A DNA stretch of 64,000 bases from an uncultured Bacteroidales bacterium (GTDB lineage Bacteria; Bacteroidota; Bacteroidia; Bacteroidales; Paludibacteraceae). The notes under the pieces are model-generated. The model made no database searches and was not told the origin of the DNA. It was given only the letters and a program-made list of their open reading frames with translations. Positions 1 through 7,558 of the stretch are shown here, piece by piece (the stretch's first letter is position 1; each line of letters starts with the position of its first letter). The position numbers and the translations under genes were made by a program. Where the stretch lies: the NCBI GenBank assembly GCA_902766045.1, contig CACXCA010000022.1, forward strand, positions 1 to 64,000, given 5' to 3'.

Positions 1-584
1 GCCACTTTTCGAATACCATTCAATTGATTTTCGATCAATATCTTAGCACCTTCCAAGGCATCGTATTTCTTACCATGATAGATAATAAACTTATTCAGTT
101 TAGCTTCTATTTCAGGATCGATCGCATTGACAGTGACCGTCAGTGAATCAATCTTTGCCTCGATTACTTTGTCCGCCTTCTCATCGAGTAGTAGCCCGTT
201 GGTACTCATACATTTGAGCAGATGAGGGAACTCTTTGTTCACCAGACGGAAAGTTTCTATAGCTGTATCGGTTGCCAATGTATCACCCGGACCAGCGATG
301 CCTGCCACTTTGATTTCAGGACATATCTTCAACGCCTTTCGTAGAATGGCAATGCTGTCTTCTGGCGTAATTACTTTCGAAGTAACCCCAGGACGATGCT
401 CCGTGTCGTTCAGCACACGACTGCAGAATCGGCAACCAAGGTTGCATGCAGGGCTGACCGGCAGGTGAATTCTTCCGAGATTACCTGGCTTAGAAGCAAA
501 GCACGGGTGATTATTGCGTAATTTTTCTAGATTTTCACTCATAAACATTTGATGTAGAATCCCCTTTTCGACAGTTTTTGCCAT
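1..584 (-). CDS. NifB-like radical SAM protein, 3' end outside window
   Basis: The first 194 residues are present; the C-terminal part lies beyond the left edge. Near residue 45 there is a radical SAM [4Fe-4S] site, PACNLGCRFCSR (CxxxCxxC), preceded by HLPVS, the arrangement seen in the NifB branch. A GIAGPGD segment fits the SAM-binding strand that follows. NifB builds the NifB-co precursor of nitrogenase cofactor, but NifB-like proteins also occur in Bacteroidales as orphans of unknown role. It lies 35 bp downstream of cysK on the same strand, so cotranscription and a sulfur link are plausible. The start is the ATG of MAKTVEKG. No nitrogenase gene is visible, so nitrogen fixation cannot be claimed. 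Confidence 0.8.
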   Translation of the reverse strand, partial: MAKTVEKGILHQMFMSENLEKLRNNHPCFASKPGNLGRIHLPVSPACNLGCRFCSRVLNDTEHRPGVTSKVITPEDSIAILRKALKICPEIKVAGIAGPGDTLATDTAIETFRLVNKEFPHLLKCMSTNGLLLDEKADKVIEAKIDSLTVTVNAIDPEIEAKLNKFIIYHGKKYDALEGAKILIENQLNGIRKV

Positions 585-619
585 CGAAATGCGAAGAAGA
601 TATATTTAAAAATTAATTA

Positions 620-1558
620 TTAATTATTTGAGAATAAAGCAGTTGATAAGTATCTATCGCCTGAATCAGGAAGAAGAACTACAATAGTCTTACCTTTGTT
701 CTCTGGACGATTAGCCAATATCGAAGCAGCCTTCAACGCTGCACCTGAAGAAATACCTACCAAGACACCTTCGCTTACTGCAAAGTTTCTTCCCTCTGTA
801 AAGGCATCTTCATTCTCAATAGCGATCACTTCGTCGTAGATTTTAGTATTTAATGTATCAGGCACGAATCCTGCACCGATACCCTGAATCTTATGCGCTC
901 CAGCCGTACCCTTTGACAATACAGGTGAAGTAGCAGGCTCTACAGCCACAATCTTCACATTAGGATTCTTAGATTTCAAGTACTCTCCGACACCTGTCAA
1001 TGTACCACCAGTTCCAACACCTGCTACGAAAATATCTACCTTTCCATCCGTTTGATCCCAGATCTCTGGACCTGTCGTCTCACGGTGTGCTTTAGGGTTG
1101 GCAGGGTTAACAAACTGTCCTAAGATAACCGAACCTTTAATCTCCTTATTGAGCTCATCTGCCTTAGCGATAGCTCCCTTCATTCCCTTTGCACCCTCGG
1201 TCAATACGATTTCAGCACCGTAAGCCTTCAAGAGATTTCTACGTTCTACACTCATGGTGTCAGGCAAGGTCAAAATAGCCTTGTAACCTTTTGCAGCAGC
1301 AACAGCAGCCAAACCGATACCTGTATTACCAGAAGTAGGCTCAATAATCGTAGCACCTGGTTTCAAGACACCCTTCTTTTCAGCATCTTCAATCATCGCA
1401 AGTGCGATACGATCTTTTACCGAACCAGCAGGATTCAAGTATTCCAACTTTGCTAAAATTGTTGCATTAGACACTCCAGCTTTTTTTGAATAATTGTTGA
1501 GTTTTAAAAGTGGTGTATTACCAATTAACTCTAATGTACTTTCAATAATCTTTGCCAT
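620..1558 (-). CDS. cysK: Cysteine synthase A (O-acetylserine sulfhydrylase)
   Basis: A 312-residue PLP enzyme that makes cysteine from O-acetylserine and sulfide in the cytoplasm. The PLP lysine lies in [11 protein letters not shown], the substrate loop is [10 protein letters not shown], and the phosphate-binding glycine loop is [10 protein letters not shown]; all are canonical CysK. The frame is open for 16 codons further upstream, but the ATG of MAKIIEST was chosen because GGGAGGAAA sits at the right distance before it and a TATATTTG promoter element lies about 33 bp upstream. It heads a probable operon with the NifB-like gene. A closely similar paralogue is divergent at 2080, which suggests local duplication with inversion. 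Confidence 0.95.
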   Translation of the reverse strand: MAKIIESTLELIGNTPLLKLNNYSKKAGVSNATILAKLEYLNPAGSVKDRIALAMIEDAEKKGVLKPGATIIEPTSGNTGIGLAAVAAAKGYKAILTLPDTMSVERRNLLKAYGAEIVLTEGAKGMKGAIAKADELNKEIKGSVILGQFVNPANPKAHRETTGPEIWDQTDGKVDIFVAGVGTGGTLTGVGEYLKSKNPNVKIVAVEPATSPVLSKGTAGAHKIQGIGAGFVPDTLNTKIYDEVIAIENEDAFTEGRNFAVSEGVLVGISSGAALKAASILANRPENKGKTIVVLLPDSGDRYLSTALFSNN

Positions 1559-1590
1559 AATTTTTTCCTCCCATATTTTATTTAACGATG

Positions 1591-1598
1591 CAAATATA
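1591..1598 (-). promoter_or_regulatory. -7 promoter element of cysK
   Basis: TATATTTG on the minus strand matches the Bacteroidota -7 consensus TAnnTTTG and lies about 33 bp before the cysK ATG, with the GGGAGG ribosome site between. No convincing -33 TTTG was seen. Confidence 0.65.
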
Positions 1599-2040
1599 AA
1601 ACACATTTTTTTATTAACCTACTATTTTGGTGTGTTTTTATGTATATTTTTTTATATTTTTTTGTATCTATCTGAATATTAATATTTTAAAATCATTCTT
1701 TTTTGGTATGTTATTAGGGGGGTTATTTAACAATATATACCAATATCTGGGACAAGTTATATATATACATTATTTAATAAGGGGGGTATTCATAAAAAAT
1801 GGCACACCGAGACGATGTAAAACTATCTTCCTCCCCGAAAAAAGCACAAATCGACCCCAAAAATCGCCATCTGAGAAAACGGTTCCAGAGAAAACCAGCA
1901 AACACCAACCTAAAAATTCAACTATATGGTTATTATATATAGTGTTTTTAATTCATTTATTTTCAATACAATACGAATTATTTATTATAGAATATTTGCA
2001 TTTTCCTACTTCTTTAGTAGGTTTATATATTATTTATTAT

Positions 2041-2048
2041 TATATTTG
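2041..2048 (+). promoter_or_regulatory. -7 promoter element of second cysK
   Basis: TATATTTG matches TAnnTTTG, 31 bp before the ATG at 2080. No clear -33 box. It supports the ATG at 2080 over the longer upstream reading frame. Confidence 0.6.
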
Positions 2049-2079
2049 CCATGTCAAATTGAAAACAAGATTAGGTTAT

Positions 2080-3012
2080 ATGTCAAGAATTTACAAAACA
2101 GCCGATTTGCTTATTGGACACACTCCTCTTCTAGAGTTGTCACACATAGAGGAAGAATACGATCTGAAAGCAAAAGTGATAGCTAAGGTGGAGTATTTCA
2201 ATCCAGGTGGAAGTGTAAAAGACCGCATTGCCAAAGCGATGCTTGACGATGCAGAATACACTGGCAAACTCAAAAAAGGAACCACCATCATAGAGCCCAC
2301 ATCTGGAAATACTGGAATCGGCTTGGCTAGCGTAGCAGCTGCAAGAGGCTACAAGATAATCATCGTCATGCCAGAAACAATGAGTATAGAAAGACGTCAG
2401 CTCATGAAAGCGTATGGAGCTGAACTAGTGCTAACCGAAGGCGTCAAAGGAATGAAAGGTGCCATTGCGAAAGCAAATGAACTTAAAGAAGAGATTCCAA
2501 ACAGTTTCATTCCAGGTCAGTTCGTCAACCCCGCCAACCCACGAACACATTTCGAGACCACCGGTCCAGAAATCTATGAAGACACAGATGGAGAAGTAGA
2601 TATCTTCGTAGCCGGTGTAGGAACAGGCGGCACCATCTCCGGTGTTGGCAAATACTTGAAGAGCAAGAAACCGGGTGTAAAGATCATCGCCGTAGAACCT
2701 GCCACTTCAGCTGTATTATCCACAGGAATCGGAGGTCCACATAAAATACAAGGAATAGGTGCTGGATTCATACCAGACACGCTGGATACAACAATATATG
2801 ACGAGATTATAACCGTCAAAAATGAAGATGCTTTTGAAACAGGCAGACTCATCGGAAGAAAAGAAGGAATTCTTGTTGGCATCTCTTCTGGCGCAGCCAC
2901 ATGGGCAGCTATAGAAGTTGCCAAAAGAGAAGAAAACAAAGGCAAAAACATTGTAGTACTCTTACCTGATACAGGCGACCGATATATGAGTACTCCTCTT
3001 TTCGCAGAATAA
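2080..3012 (+). CDS. cysK: Cysteine synthase (second copy)
   Basis: A 310-residue OAS sulfhydrylase paralogous to the gene at 620-1558. The PLP lysine is in [11 protein letters not shown], the substrate loop is [10 protein letters not shown], and the glycine loop is [10 protein letters not shown]. Most of the chain aligns without gaps to its neighbour, including the C-terminal [12 protein letters not shown]. The ATG at 2080 gives the normal family length and follows a TATATTTG promoter; a start further upstream would add about 150 residues unlike any CysK. The ribosome site is weak. The Rrf2 regulator gene follows after 93 bp and a possible terminator. The specialisation of the two copies cannot be told from sequence. 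Confidence 0.93.
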   Translation: MSRIYKTADLLIGHTPLLELSHIEEEYDLKAKVIAKVEYFNPGGSVKDRIAKAMLDDAEYTGKLKKGTTIIEPTSGNTGIGLASVAAARGYKIIIVMPETMSIERRQLMKAYGAELVLTEGVKGMKGAIAKANELKEEIPNSFIPGQFVNPANPRTHFETTGPEIYEDTDGEVDIFVAGVGTGGTISGVGKYLKSKKPGVKIIAVEPATSAVLSTGIGGPHKIQGIGAGFIPDTLDTTIYDEIITVKNEDAFETGRLIGRKEGILVGISSGAATWAAIEVAKREENKGKNIVVLLPDTGDRYMSTPLFAE

Positions 3013-3043
3013 TATGACAAATAATTATTTCAATTCACAACTC

Positions 3044-3077
3044 ACCCCAAGAGGCTATCAAATGAGTCTCCTGGGGT
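3044..3077 (+). terminator. Terminator-like hairpin after second cysK
   Basis: ACCCCA...GAG pairs with CTC...TGGGGT around a loop near 3060, followed only by a mixed CTATTTAT tail. It probably attenuates or ends cysK transcription before the Rrf2 gene. The weak U-tract lowers confidence. Confidence 0.5.
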
Positions 3078-3105
3078 CTATTTATCTATAAAAAACGACA
3101 CAACC

Positions 3106-3531
3106 ATGATGATATCAACGAGAGGAAGATATGCGTTGCGGGTCTTTATCGACTTGGCCGACCAATATCTCACCTTTAAAAACATCCGACTAAAAGATAT
3201 TTCTGAAAGACAGTCTATTTCTCTAAAGTATCTGGAAAATATCATGTCTCTCTTAGTGAAAAACAAACTCGTCGAAGGAACACATGGGAAAGGAGGCGGA
3301 TATAAACTAACTCGTAAACCAGAAGAATATACGGTGGGAGAAATTCTTCGTTTAACTGAAGTGTCATTAGCACCCGTCAGCTGTCTTGATTGCGAAGGTG
3401 AAGAATGTCCTCAAAAAGAGACCTGCCGCACACTACCAATGTGGAGGAACCTAGAAAAAATCATCACCGACTACCTCGACGGTATTACCATAGCTGATCT
3501 ACAAAACTCGGAAGAGGGCATGTGGATCTAA
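3106..3531 (+). CDS. Rrf2-family transcriptional regulator (IscR/CymR-like)
   Basis: A 141-residue winged-helix repressor. The N-terminus MISTRGRYALR and the wing segment GTHGKGGGYKL are typical of Rrf2 proteins. The C-terminal half has a cysteine cluster at residues 93, 96, 101 and 107, comparable to the three Cys that hold the [2Fe-2S] cluster in IscR, so an Fe-S or redox signal is likely. Being immediately downstream of cysK it may act like CymR/IscR on cysteine supply; this is inferred from position. Two ATGs three bases apart could serve as start. The next gene is 280 bp away, so it is probably the last gene of its unit. Confidence 0.88.
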   Translation: MMISTRGRYALRVFIDLADQYLTFKNIRLKDISERQSISLKYLENIMSLLVKNKLVEGTHGKGGGYKLTRKPEEYTVGEILRLTEVSLAPVSCLDCEGEECPQKETCRTLPMWRNLEKIITDYLDGITIADLQNSEEGMWI

Positions 3532-3662
3532 GCAAGCATTCATCCTACCTGTTTTTTTATTTATATTCAAAGTAGCATGAAGATGCCCTACGGAAGGAGA
3601 AGGTATTCTATCTAACAGAAATGATTGTGTTACATTGGAAATTTTCATATTGTCTCTAGAAC

Positions 3663-3693
3663 CTAGGGGGATATCTGCTTTGTCCCCCCTCAG
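3663..3693. other. GC-rich hairpin in intergenic region
   Basis: CTAGGGGGA pairs with TCCCCCCTCAG around a loop of about 11 nt. No U-tract follows on either strand, so it is a weak candidate terminator for the Rrf2 gene or another RNA structure. The rest of 3532-3700 shows nothing I can assign. Confidence 0.35.
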
Positions 3694-3705
3694 ACCTACA
3701 AATAA

Positions 3706-3763
3706 ATCTTAATTCTAAACTTACCCATCTTAATTCTTAACTCTTAATTCTTAATTCTTAACT
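3706..3763. repeat. Short TTAATTCTTAA-type tandem repeats
   Basis: Several degenerate copies of a 7-14 bp unit (TTAATTC, TTAATTCTTAACT) lie just upstream of the thrC -7 box. They look like slippage-prone AT-rich sequence and occupy the place where a -33 element would be. Confidence 0.6.
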
Positions 3764-3771
3764 AAGATGTA

Positions 3772-3779
3772 TATCTTTG
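3772..3779 (+). promoter_or_regulatory. -7 promoter element of thrC
   Basis: TATCTTTG matches TAnnTTTG and lies 34 bp before the thrC ATG. The -33 region falls in the TTAATTC repeats and has no good match. Confidence 0.6.
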
Positions 3780-3813
3780 CAAAAGATTTTTGTATAACAC
3801 CAAACAAAACAAT

Positions 3814-5115
3814 ATGAAGTACTACAGTACAAACAAGAAAGCAGACAATGCGACTCTACAGGAAGCCGTCGTAAAAGGCCTTGCTTCCGACAGAGGATTG
3901 TTCATGCCCGAAGTTATCAAACAACTACCAGAATCGTTCTTCGATAAGATGAAAGATTTATCTTTCCAAGAGATTGCTTACACCGTTGCTGATGCTTTTT
4001 TCGGTGAAGATGTAGATGCTGCCTCTTTGAAAGAAATCGTTTATGACACACTGAGTTTTGATGTACCCTTAGTTCACGTCAATGACAACATATACAGTTT
4101 GGAACTATTCCACGGTCCTACCCTTGCATTCAAGGATGTAGGTGCACGTTTCATGTCACGTCTCCTGGGTTATTTCATCAAGAAAGAGGGCCAAAAGGAA
4201 GTCAACGTATTGGTAGCCACTTCAGGTGACACAGGGTCTGCTGTTGCGAACGGATTCCTAGGTGTCAATGGCATCCATGTGTATGTACTTTATCCTAAAG
4301 GAAAGGTAAGTCCTATCCAAGAATGTCAGTTCACAACACTAGGCAAAAACATCACGGCACTCGAAGTGGACGGAGTATTCGATGACTGCCAAGCATTGGT
4401 TAAATCAGCTTTCATGGACAAAGAATTGAATGAGCACATGAAACTGACATCGGCCAACTCTATCAACGTGGCACGATTCCTACCACAAGCCTTCTATTAC
4501 TTCTATGCTGTGGCTCAACTTCATAAACTAGGCATTAAAAAAGATATCGTGATATGCGTCCCTTCCGGCAACTTCGGAAACATCACCGCTGGATTGTTCG
4601 GTAAACGTATGGGTATGCCGGTGAAACGATTCATCGCAGCAAACAATAAAAATGATATCTTCTATCAATATCTAAAAACTGGTGTTTACTCTCCTCGTCC
4701 TTCCGTGCAAACAATTGCCAACGCAATGGATGTGGGTGACCCAAGTAACTTCGCTCGTGTCCTCGCTCTCTACGGCAACTCACACGAGGCAATCACCAGT
4801 GAGATAGCTGGCTGCACGTACACGGATGACCAGATCAGAGAGTCCCTCAAGAAGTGCTACCAACAGCACCACTACCTTTTGGACCCTCATGGCGCCGTAG
4901 GATACAGAGCACTGTCAGAATACTTACAACCAAACGAAACAGGTGTCTTTTTGGAGACTGCTCACCCAGCCAAATTTAAAGAGACCGTCGAAAGCATCAT
5001 CGGCGAAAATGTCGAAATTCCTGCCAAACTACAGGCATTCATGAAGGGAGAAAAGAAAAGCATCGCCATGACAAAAGATTTCGACTCATTCAAATCATTC
5101 CTTTTGAAACAATAA
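3814..5115 (+). CDS. thrC: Threonine synthase
   Basis: A 433-residue PLP enzyme converting O-phosphohomoserine to threonine. PLP lysine K108 lies in LAFKDVGARF, and the substrate loop ATSGDTGSAVA is present. The N-terminal segment (MKYYSTNKKADN) and the C-terminal EIPAKLQAF are typical of the bacterial family. The ATG at 3814 was chosen over a TTG eight codons upstream because it fits the family start and the promoter spacing. In many Bacteroidales thrC follows thrA and a phosphoglycerate mutase-like gene; here it has its own promoter and is followed after 4 bp by hisH, so threonine and histidine genes are probably cotranscribed. Confidence 0.95.
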   Translation: MKYYSTNKKADNATLQEAVVKGLASDRGLFMPEVIKQLPESFFDKMKDLSFQEIAYTVADAFFGEDVDAASLKEIVYDTLSFDVPLVHVNDNIYSLELFHGPTLAFKDVGARFMSRLLGYFIKKEGQKEVNVLVATSGDTGSAVANGFLGVNGIHVYVLYPKGKVSPIQECQFTTLGKNITALEVDGVFDDCQALVKSAFMDKELNEHMKLTSANSINVARFLPQAFYYFYAVAQLHKLGIKKDIVICVPSGNFGNITAGLFGKRMGMPVKRFIAANNKNDIFYQYLKTGVYSPRPSVQTIANAMDVGDPSNFARVLALYGNSHEAITSEIAGCTYTDDQIRESLKKCYQQHHYLLDPHGAVGYRALSEYLQPNETGVFLETAHPAKFKETVESIIGENVEIPAKLQAFMKGEKKSIAMTKDFDSFKSFLLKQ

Positions 5116-5119
5116 TTCA

Positions 5120-5722
5120 ATGAAAGTAGCCATCATAAAGTACAATGCAGGTAATATTTTCTCGGTGGATTATGCCCTACGAAGATTGGGCGTGGAAGCT
5201 GAAATAACAGGTGATATCGAGAAGATACAGACGGCAGACAAAGTGATTTTCCCTGGTGTCGGTGAGGCAGAAACCACCATGCAATACTTGAAGGAGCATC
5301 GTCTCGATGAGGTCATCAAAGGACTGAAGCAACCTACACTTGGTATCTGCATAGGCATGCAACTGATGTGTCAATCATCTGAAGAGGCAGCAAATGGCAA
5401 TGTACAATGTCTGGGAATCTTCGATGAAAAGGTGAAAAAATTCATTCCAAACGCACAAATCAATAAAGTGCCCCACATGGGTTGGAACACCATCACCAAC
5501 TGTCAGTCTCCATTACTGACCTCTCTACCAGAGAATCCTTACTTTTATTATGTGCACAGTTTCTACGCCACACTCGGCAAAGATACAATTGCACAAACCG
5601 ACTACATTCATCCCTATAGTGCAGCATTGCACAAAGATAACTTCTATGCAGTTCAATTCCACCCTGAAAAGAGTGGTGCCATGGGTGAAATCGTTCTTAA
5701 AAACTTCTTGGAACTATGTTAG
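5120..5722 (+). CDS. hisH: Imidazole glycerol phosphate synthase, glutaminase subunit
   Basis: A 200-residue class I glutamine amidotransferase that feeds ammonia to HisF in histidine synthesis. The nucleophile is C77 in GICIGMQLM, and the rest of the triad is H181 and E183 in FHPEKSG; the oxyanion region PGVGEA is present. It starts 4 bp after thrC and overlaps hisF by 7 bp, suggesting translational coupling of the two subunits. The usual hisA between hisH and hisF is missing. Confidence 0.95.
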   Translation: MKVAIIKYNAGNIFSVDYALRRLGVEAEITGDIEKIQTADKVIFPGVGEAETTMQYLKEHRLDEVIKGLKQPTLGICIGMQLMCQSSEEAANGNVQCLGIFDEKVKKFIPNAQINKVPHMGWNTITNCQSPLLTSLPENPYFYYVHSFYATLGKDTIAQTDYIHPYSAALHKDNFYAVQFHPEKSGAMGEIVLKNFLELC

Positions 5723-6483
5723 CAAAGCGTATTATTCCCTGCCTAGATATTAAAGACGGACAGACCGTCAAAGGTATCAACTTCGTCAATATCCGTAACG
5801 TAGGCGACCCCGTAGAATTGGGCGCAGAATACAGCAGACAAGGAGCGGATGAGCTAGTGTTTCTCGACATCACAGCTTCACACGAGGGACGAAAAACCTT
5901 TGCCGACCTAGTAAAACGAATCGCACGTAATATCAGTATTCCTTTCACCGTAGGAGGTGGAATCCACGAATTGAAAGATGTGGATACCTTGCTAAGTGCA
6001 GGAGCCGACAAGGTTTCTATCAACTCAGCCGCCATCAAAAATCCAAACCTGATCAGCGAAGTGGCAAAGAACTTCGGATCACAAGTCTGCACAGTAGCTA
6101 TCGATGCCAAGCTAGATGAAAGCGGCGAATGGACCTGCTACTTGAACGGTGGTCGAATCGCAACAGAGAAAAAACTTTTCTCCTGGGCGAAAGAAGCGCA
6201 GGAAAGAGGTGCAGGAGAGATCCTTTTCACCAGCATGAATCATGATGGTGTGAAACAAGGCTTTGCCAACGATGCTTTGGCAGTTCTTTCCGAATCGTTG
6301 TCTATCCCAGTGATCGCTTCTGGCGGCGCTGGTGCAATGGAACACTTCAAGGATGTCTTTGAGAAGGGTAAAGCCGATGCTGCACTGGCCGCATCCATCT
6401 TCCATTTCCATGAAATCGCCATTCCAGACCTCAAGAATTATCTGGCAGGAGAAGGTATCCCTATGCGTATCGTCAAACCATAA
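5716..6483 (+). CDS. hisF: Imidazole glycerol phosphate synthase, cyclase subunit
   Basis: A 255-residue (beta/alpha)8 barrel. Catalytic D11 (IPCLDIKDG) and D130 (VAIDAK) are both present, as are the phosphate-binding loops FTVGGGI and IASGGAG. It makes IGP and AICAR from PRFAR with ammonia from HisH. The sequence is canonical HisF along its whole length, arguing against a divergent role in sugar amidination. hisA and hisIE are not in this window, so the rest of the pathway must be encoded elsewhere or be lost. Confidence 0.95.
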   Translation: MLAKRIIPCLDIKDGQTVKGINFVNIRNVGDPVELGAEYSRQGADELVFLDITASHEGRKTFADLVKRIARNISIPFTVGGGIHELKDVDTLLSAGADKVSINSAAIKNPNLISEVAKNFGSQVCTVAIDAKLDESGEWTCYLNGGRIATEKKLFSWAKEAQERGAGEILFTSMNHDGVKQGFANDALAVLSESLSIPVIASGGAGAMEHFKDVFEKGKADAALAASIFHFHEIAIPDLKNYLAGEGIPMRIVKP

Positions 6484-6495
6484 ATCATAGTAAAT

Positions 6496-7002
6496 ATGAG
6501 CGTTGAATATTTCCCTATCATTGATGAAGATGGCAATGTCATAGACCGCGCCACCCGTCAGGAGTGCCACAATGGATCAAAACTTCTTCATGCAGCCGTA
6601 CATCTCCATATCTTCAATTCAAAGGGTGAGCTATATCTTCAGAAAAGAGCCGACTGGAAAGATATTCAACCAGGCAAATGGGACACCGCCGTCGGAGGCC
6701 ACATAGACTTCGGTGAAAGCGTAGAAATAGCCATTCTAAGAGAAGCTCGCGAGGAACTAGGCCTCACCGATATTCAGCCAGAACGTATCTTTAACTATAT
6801 CTGGGAGAGTCCGGTGGAACGAGAAATGATCTACGCTCATAGCATCGTATATGATAAAGAGCCTCAACCCGACCACTCTGAAGTAGTCGATGGCAGATTC
6901 TGGAAAATCAACGAGATTGAAGAAAACATCGGGAAAGATATATTCACACCCAACTTTGAATTAGACTTTAAAAAGCTGAAAGAAGTTGGTAAAATAGCAT
7001 AA
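6496..7002 (+). CDS. Nudix hydrolase (IDI/YfcD-like)
   Basis: A 168-residue cytoplasmic Nudix protein. The Nudix box runs GHIDFGES through REAREELGL, matching Gx5Ex7REUxEExGU, at about residues 73-95. The opening FPIIDEDGNVIDRATR and the HAAVHLHIFN strand resemble the isopentenyl-diphosphate isomerase-like/YfcD subgroup, whose members are mostly uncharacterised; substrate unknown. It follows hisF by 12 bp and precedes the FHA gene by 12 bp, so it shares the thrC-his transcript. A housecleaning role is a guess. Confidence 0.85.
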   Translation: MSVEYFPIIDEDGNVIDRATRQECHNGSKLLHAAVHLHIFNSKGELYLQKRADWKDIQPGKWDTAVGGHIDFGESVEIAILREAREELGLTDIQPERIFNYIWESPVEREMIYAHSIVYDKEPQPDHSEVVDGRFWKINEIEENIGKDIFTPNFELDFKKLKEVGKIA

Positions 7003-7014
7003 ATTTCAACATAT

Positions 7015-7512
7015 ATGAAAAAGATACGCTGCCCTAAATGCGATGAGTTTGTCCTATTCGAAGAAAGTAGAATCGAATACGGTCACTCACTGATATTTCA
7101 TTGTGAAAACTGTGGAAAGAACTTCTCTGTACGTTTCAAATCAAAAGAAGAAAAACAAGAGATTGATTATACATACGGACACATCATTGTCGTAGAAAAT
7201 GTATTCTGCGAGAAACAGACCATTCCACTGAAACTGGGAAGCAACATGTTCGGCAGACGCTCCTTAGGAACGGAAATCGACTGCCCTATCCAAACAGGTG
7301 ATATGAGCATGGATCGCAAACACTGCATCATACATGTTGAGCTGAACAAACAAGGGGAGATCATCCACAAAGTGGAAGATTACGACAGTCTGGTGGGCAC
7401 TTTCGTCATGAACGAGATCCTTCAGAAAAAAGAGAAACGGATCATCGAAGACGGAGAAATCATTACACTCGGTGCAACGACGTTGATTTTAAAGAAAGGA
7501 AAACCTGAATAA
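7015..7512 (+). CDS. Zinc-ribbon and FHA-domain protein
   Basis: A 165-residue protein with two parts. Residues 6-33 form a treble-clef-like zinc ribbon (CPKC at 6-9, CENC at 30-33). Residues about 70-160 form an FHA domain, with the phosphothreonine loop FGRRS and the SMDRKHC strand. FHA domains bind phosphothreonine peptides, but no Ser/Thr kinase gene is nearby, so the partner is unknown. Last gene of the thrC run, convergent with the gene at 7559-9001; the 46-bp spacer shows no strong hairpin. Confidence 0.8.
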   Translation: MKKIRCPKCDEFVLFEESRIEYGHSLIFHCENCGKNFSVRFKSKEEKQEIDYTYGHIIVVENVFCEKQTIPLKLGSNMFGRRSLGTEIDCPIQTGDMSMDRKHCIIHVELNKQGEIIHKVEDYDSLVGTFVMNEILQKKEKRIIEDGEIITLGATTLILKKGKPE

Positions 7513-7558
7513 CCTCCTGCTTTGCTTGTATTCAGAACCTAATTCTAGATACACCTTC

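Larger units (their letters stand above)
1559..2079. other. AT-rich intergenic region between divergent cysK genes
   Basis: This spacer of over 500 bp separates two divergent cysK genes. It is extremely AT-rich and contains two similar G6 boxes (1717-1722 and 1781-1786), each flanked by TTATT/TATT-type sequence, then a GC-richer patch around 1800-1900. The frame of the right-hand cysK stays open back to 1627, but that extension is Phe/Ile/Tyr-rich with no recognisable domain and is best read as non-coding. It has room for operators of a cysteine regulator such as the Rrf2 protein at 3106. No RNA gene was recognised. Confidence 0.6.

Noticed and set aside
1627-2079. In-frame 151-codon extension of the second cysK
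   Set aside because: Composition is Phe/Ile/Tyr-rich low complexity, no CysK has such an extension, and a promoter element lies inside it.
3706-3763. Possible CRISPR-like repeats
   Set aside because: Units are 7-14 bp, degenerate and without spacers; no cas genes in the window.
5120-6483. hisH/hisF as a surface-sugar amidotransferase pair
   Set aside because: Both sequences are canonical for histidine synthesis and no sugar-modifying genes adjoin them.
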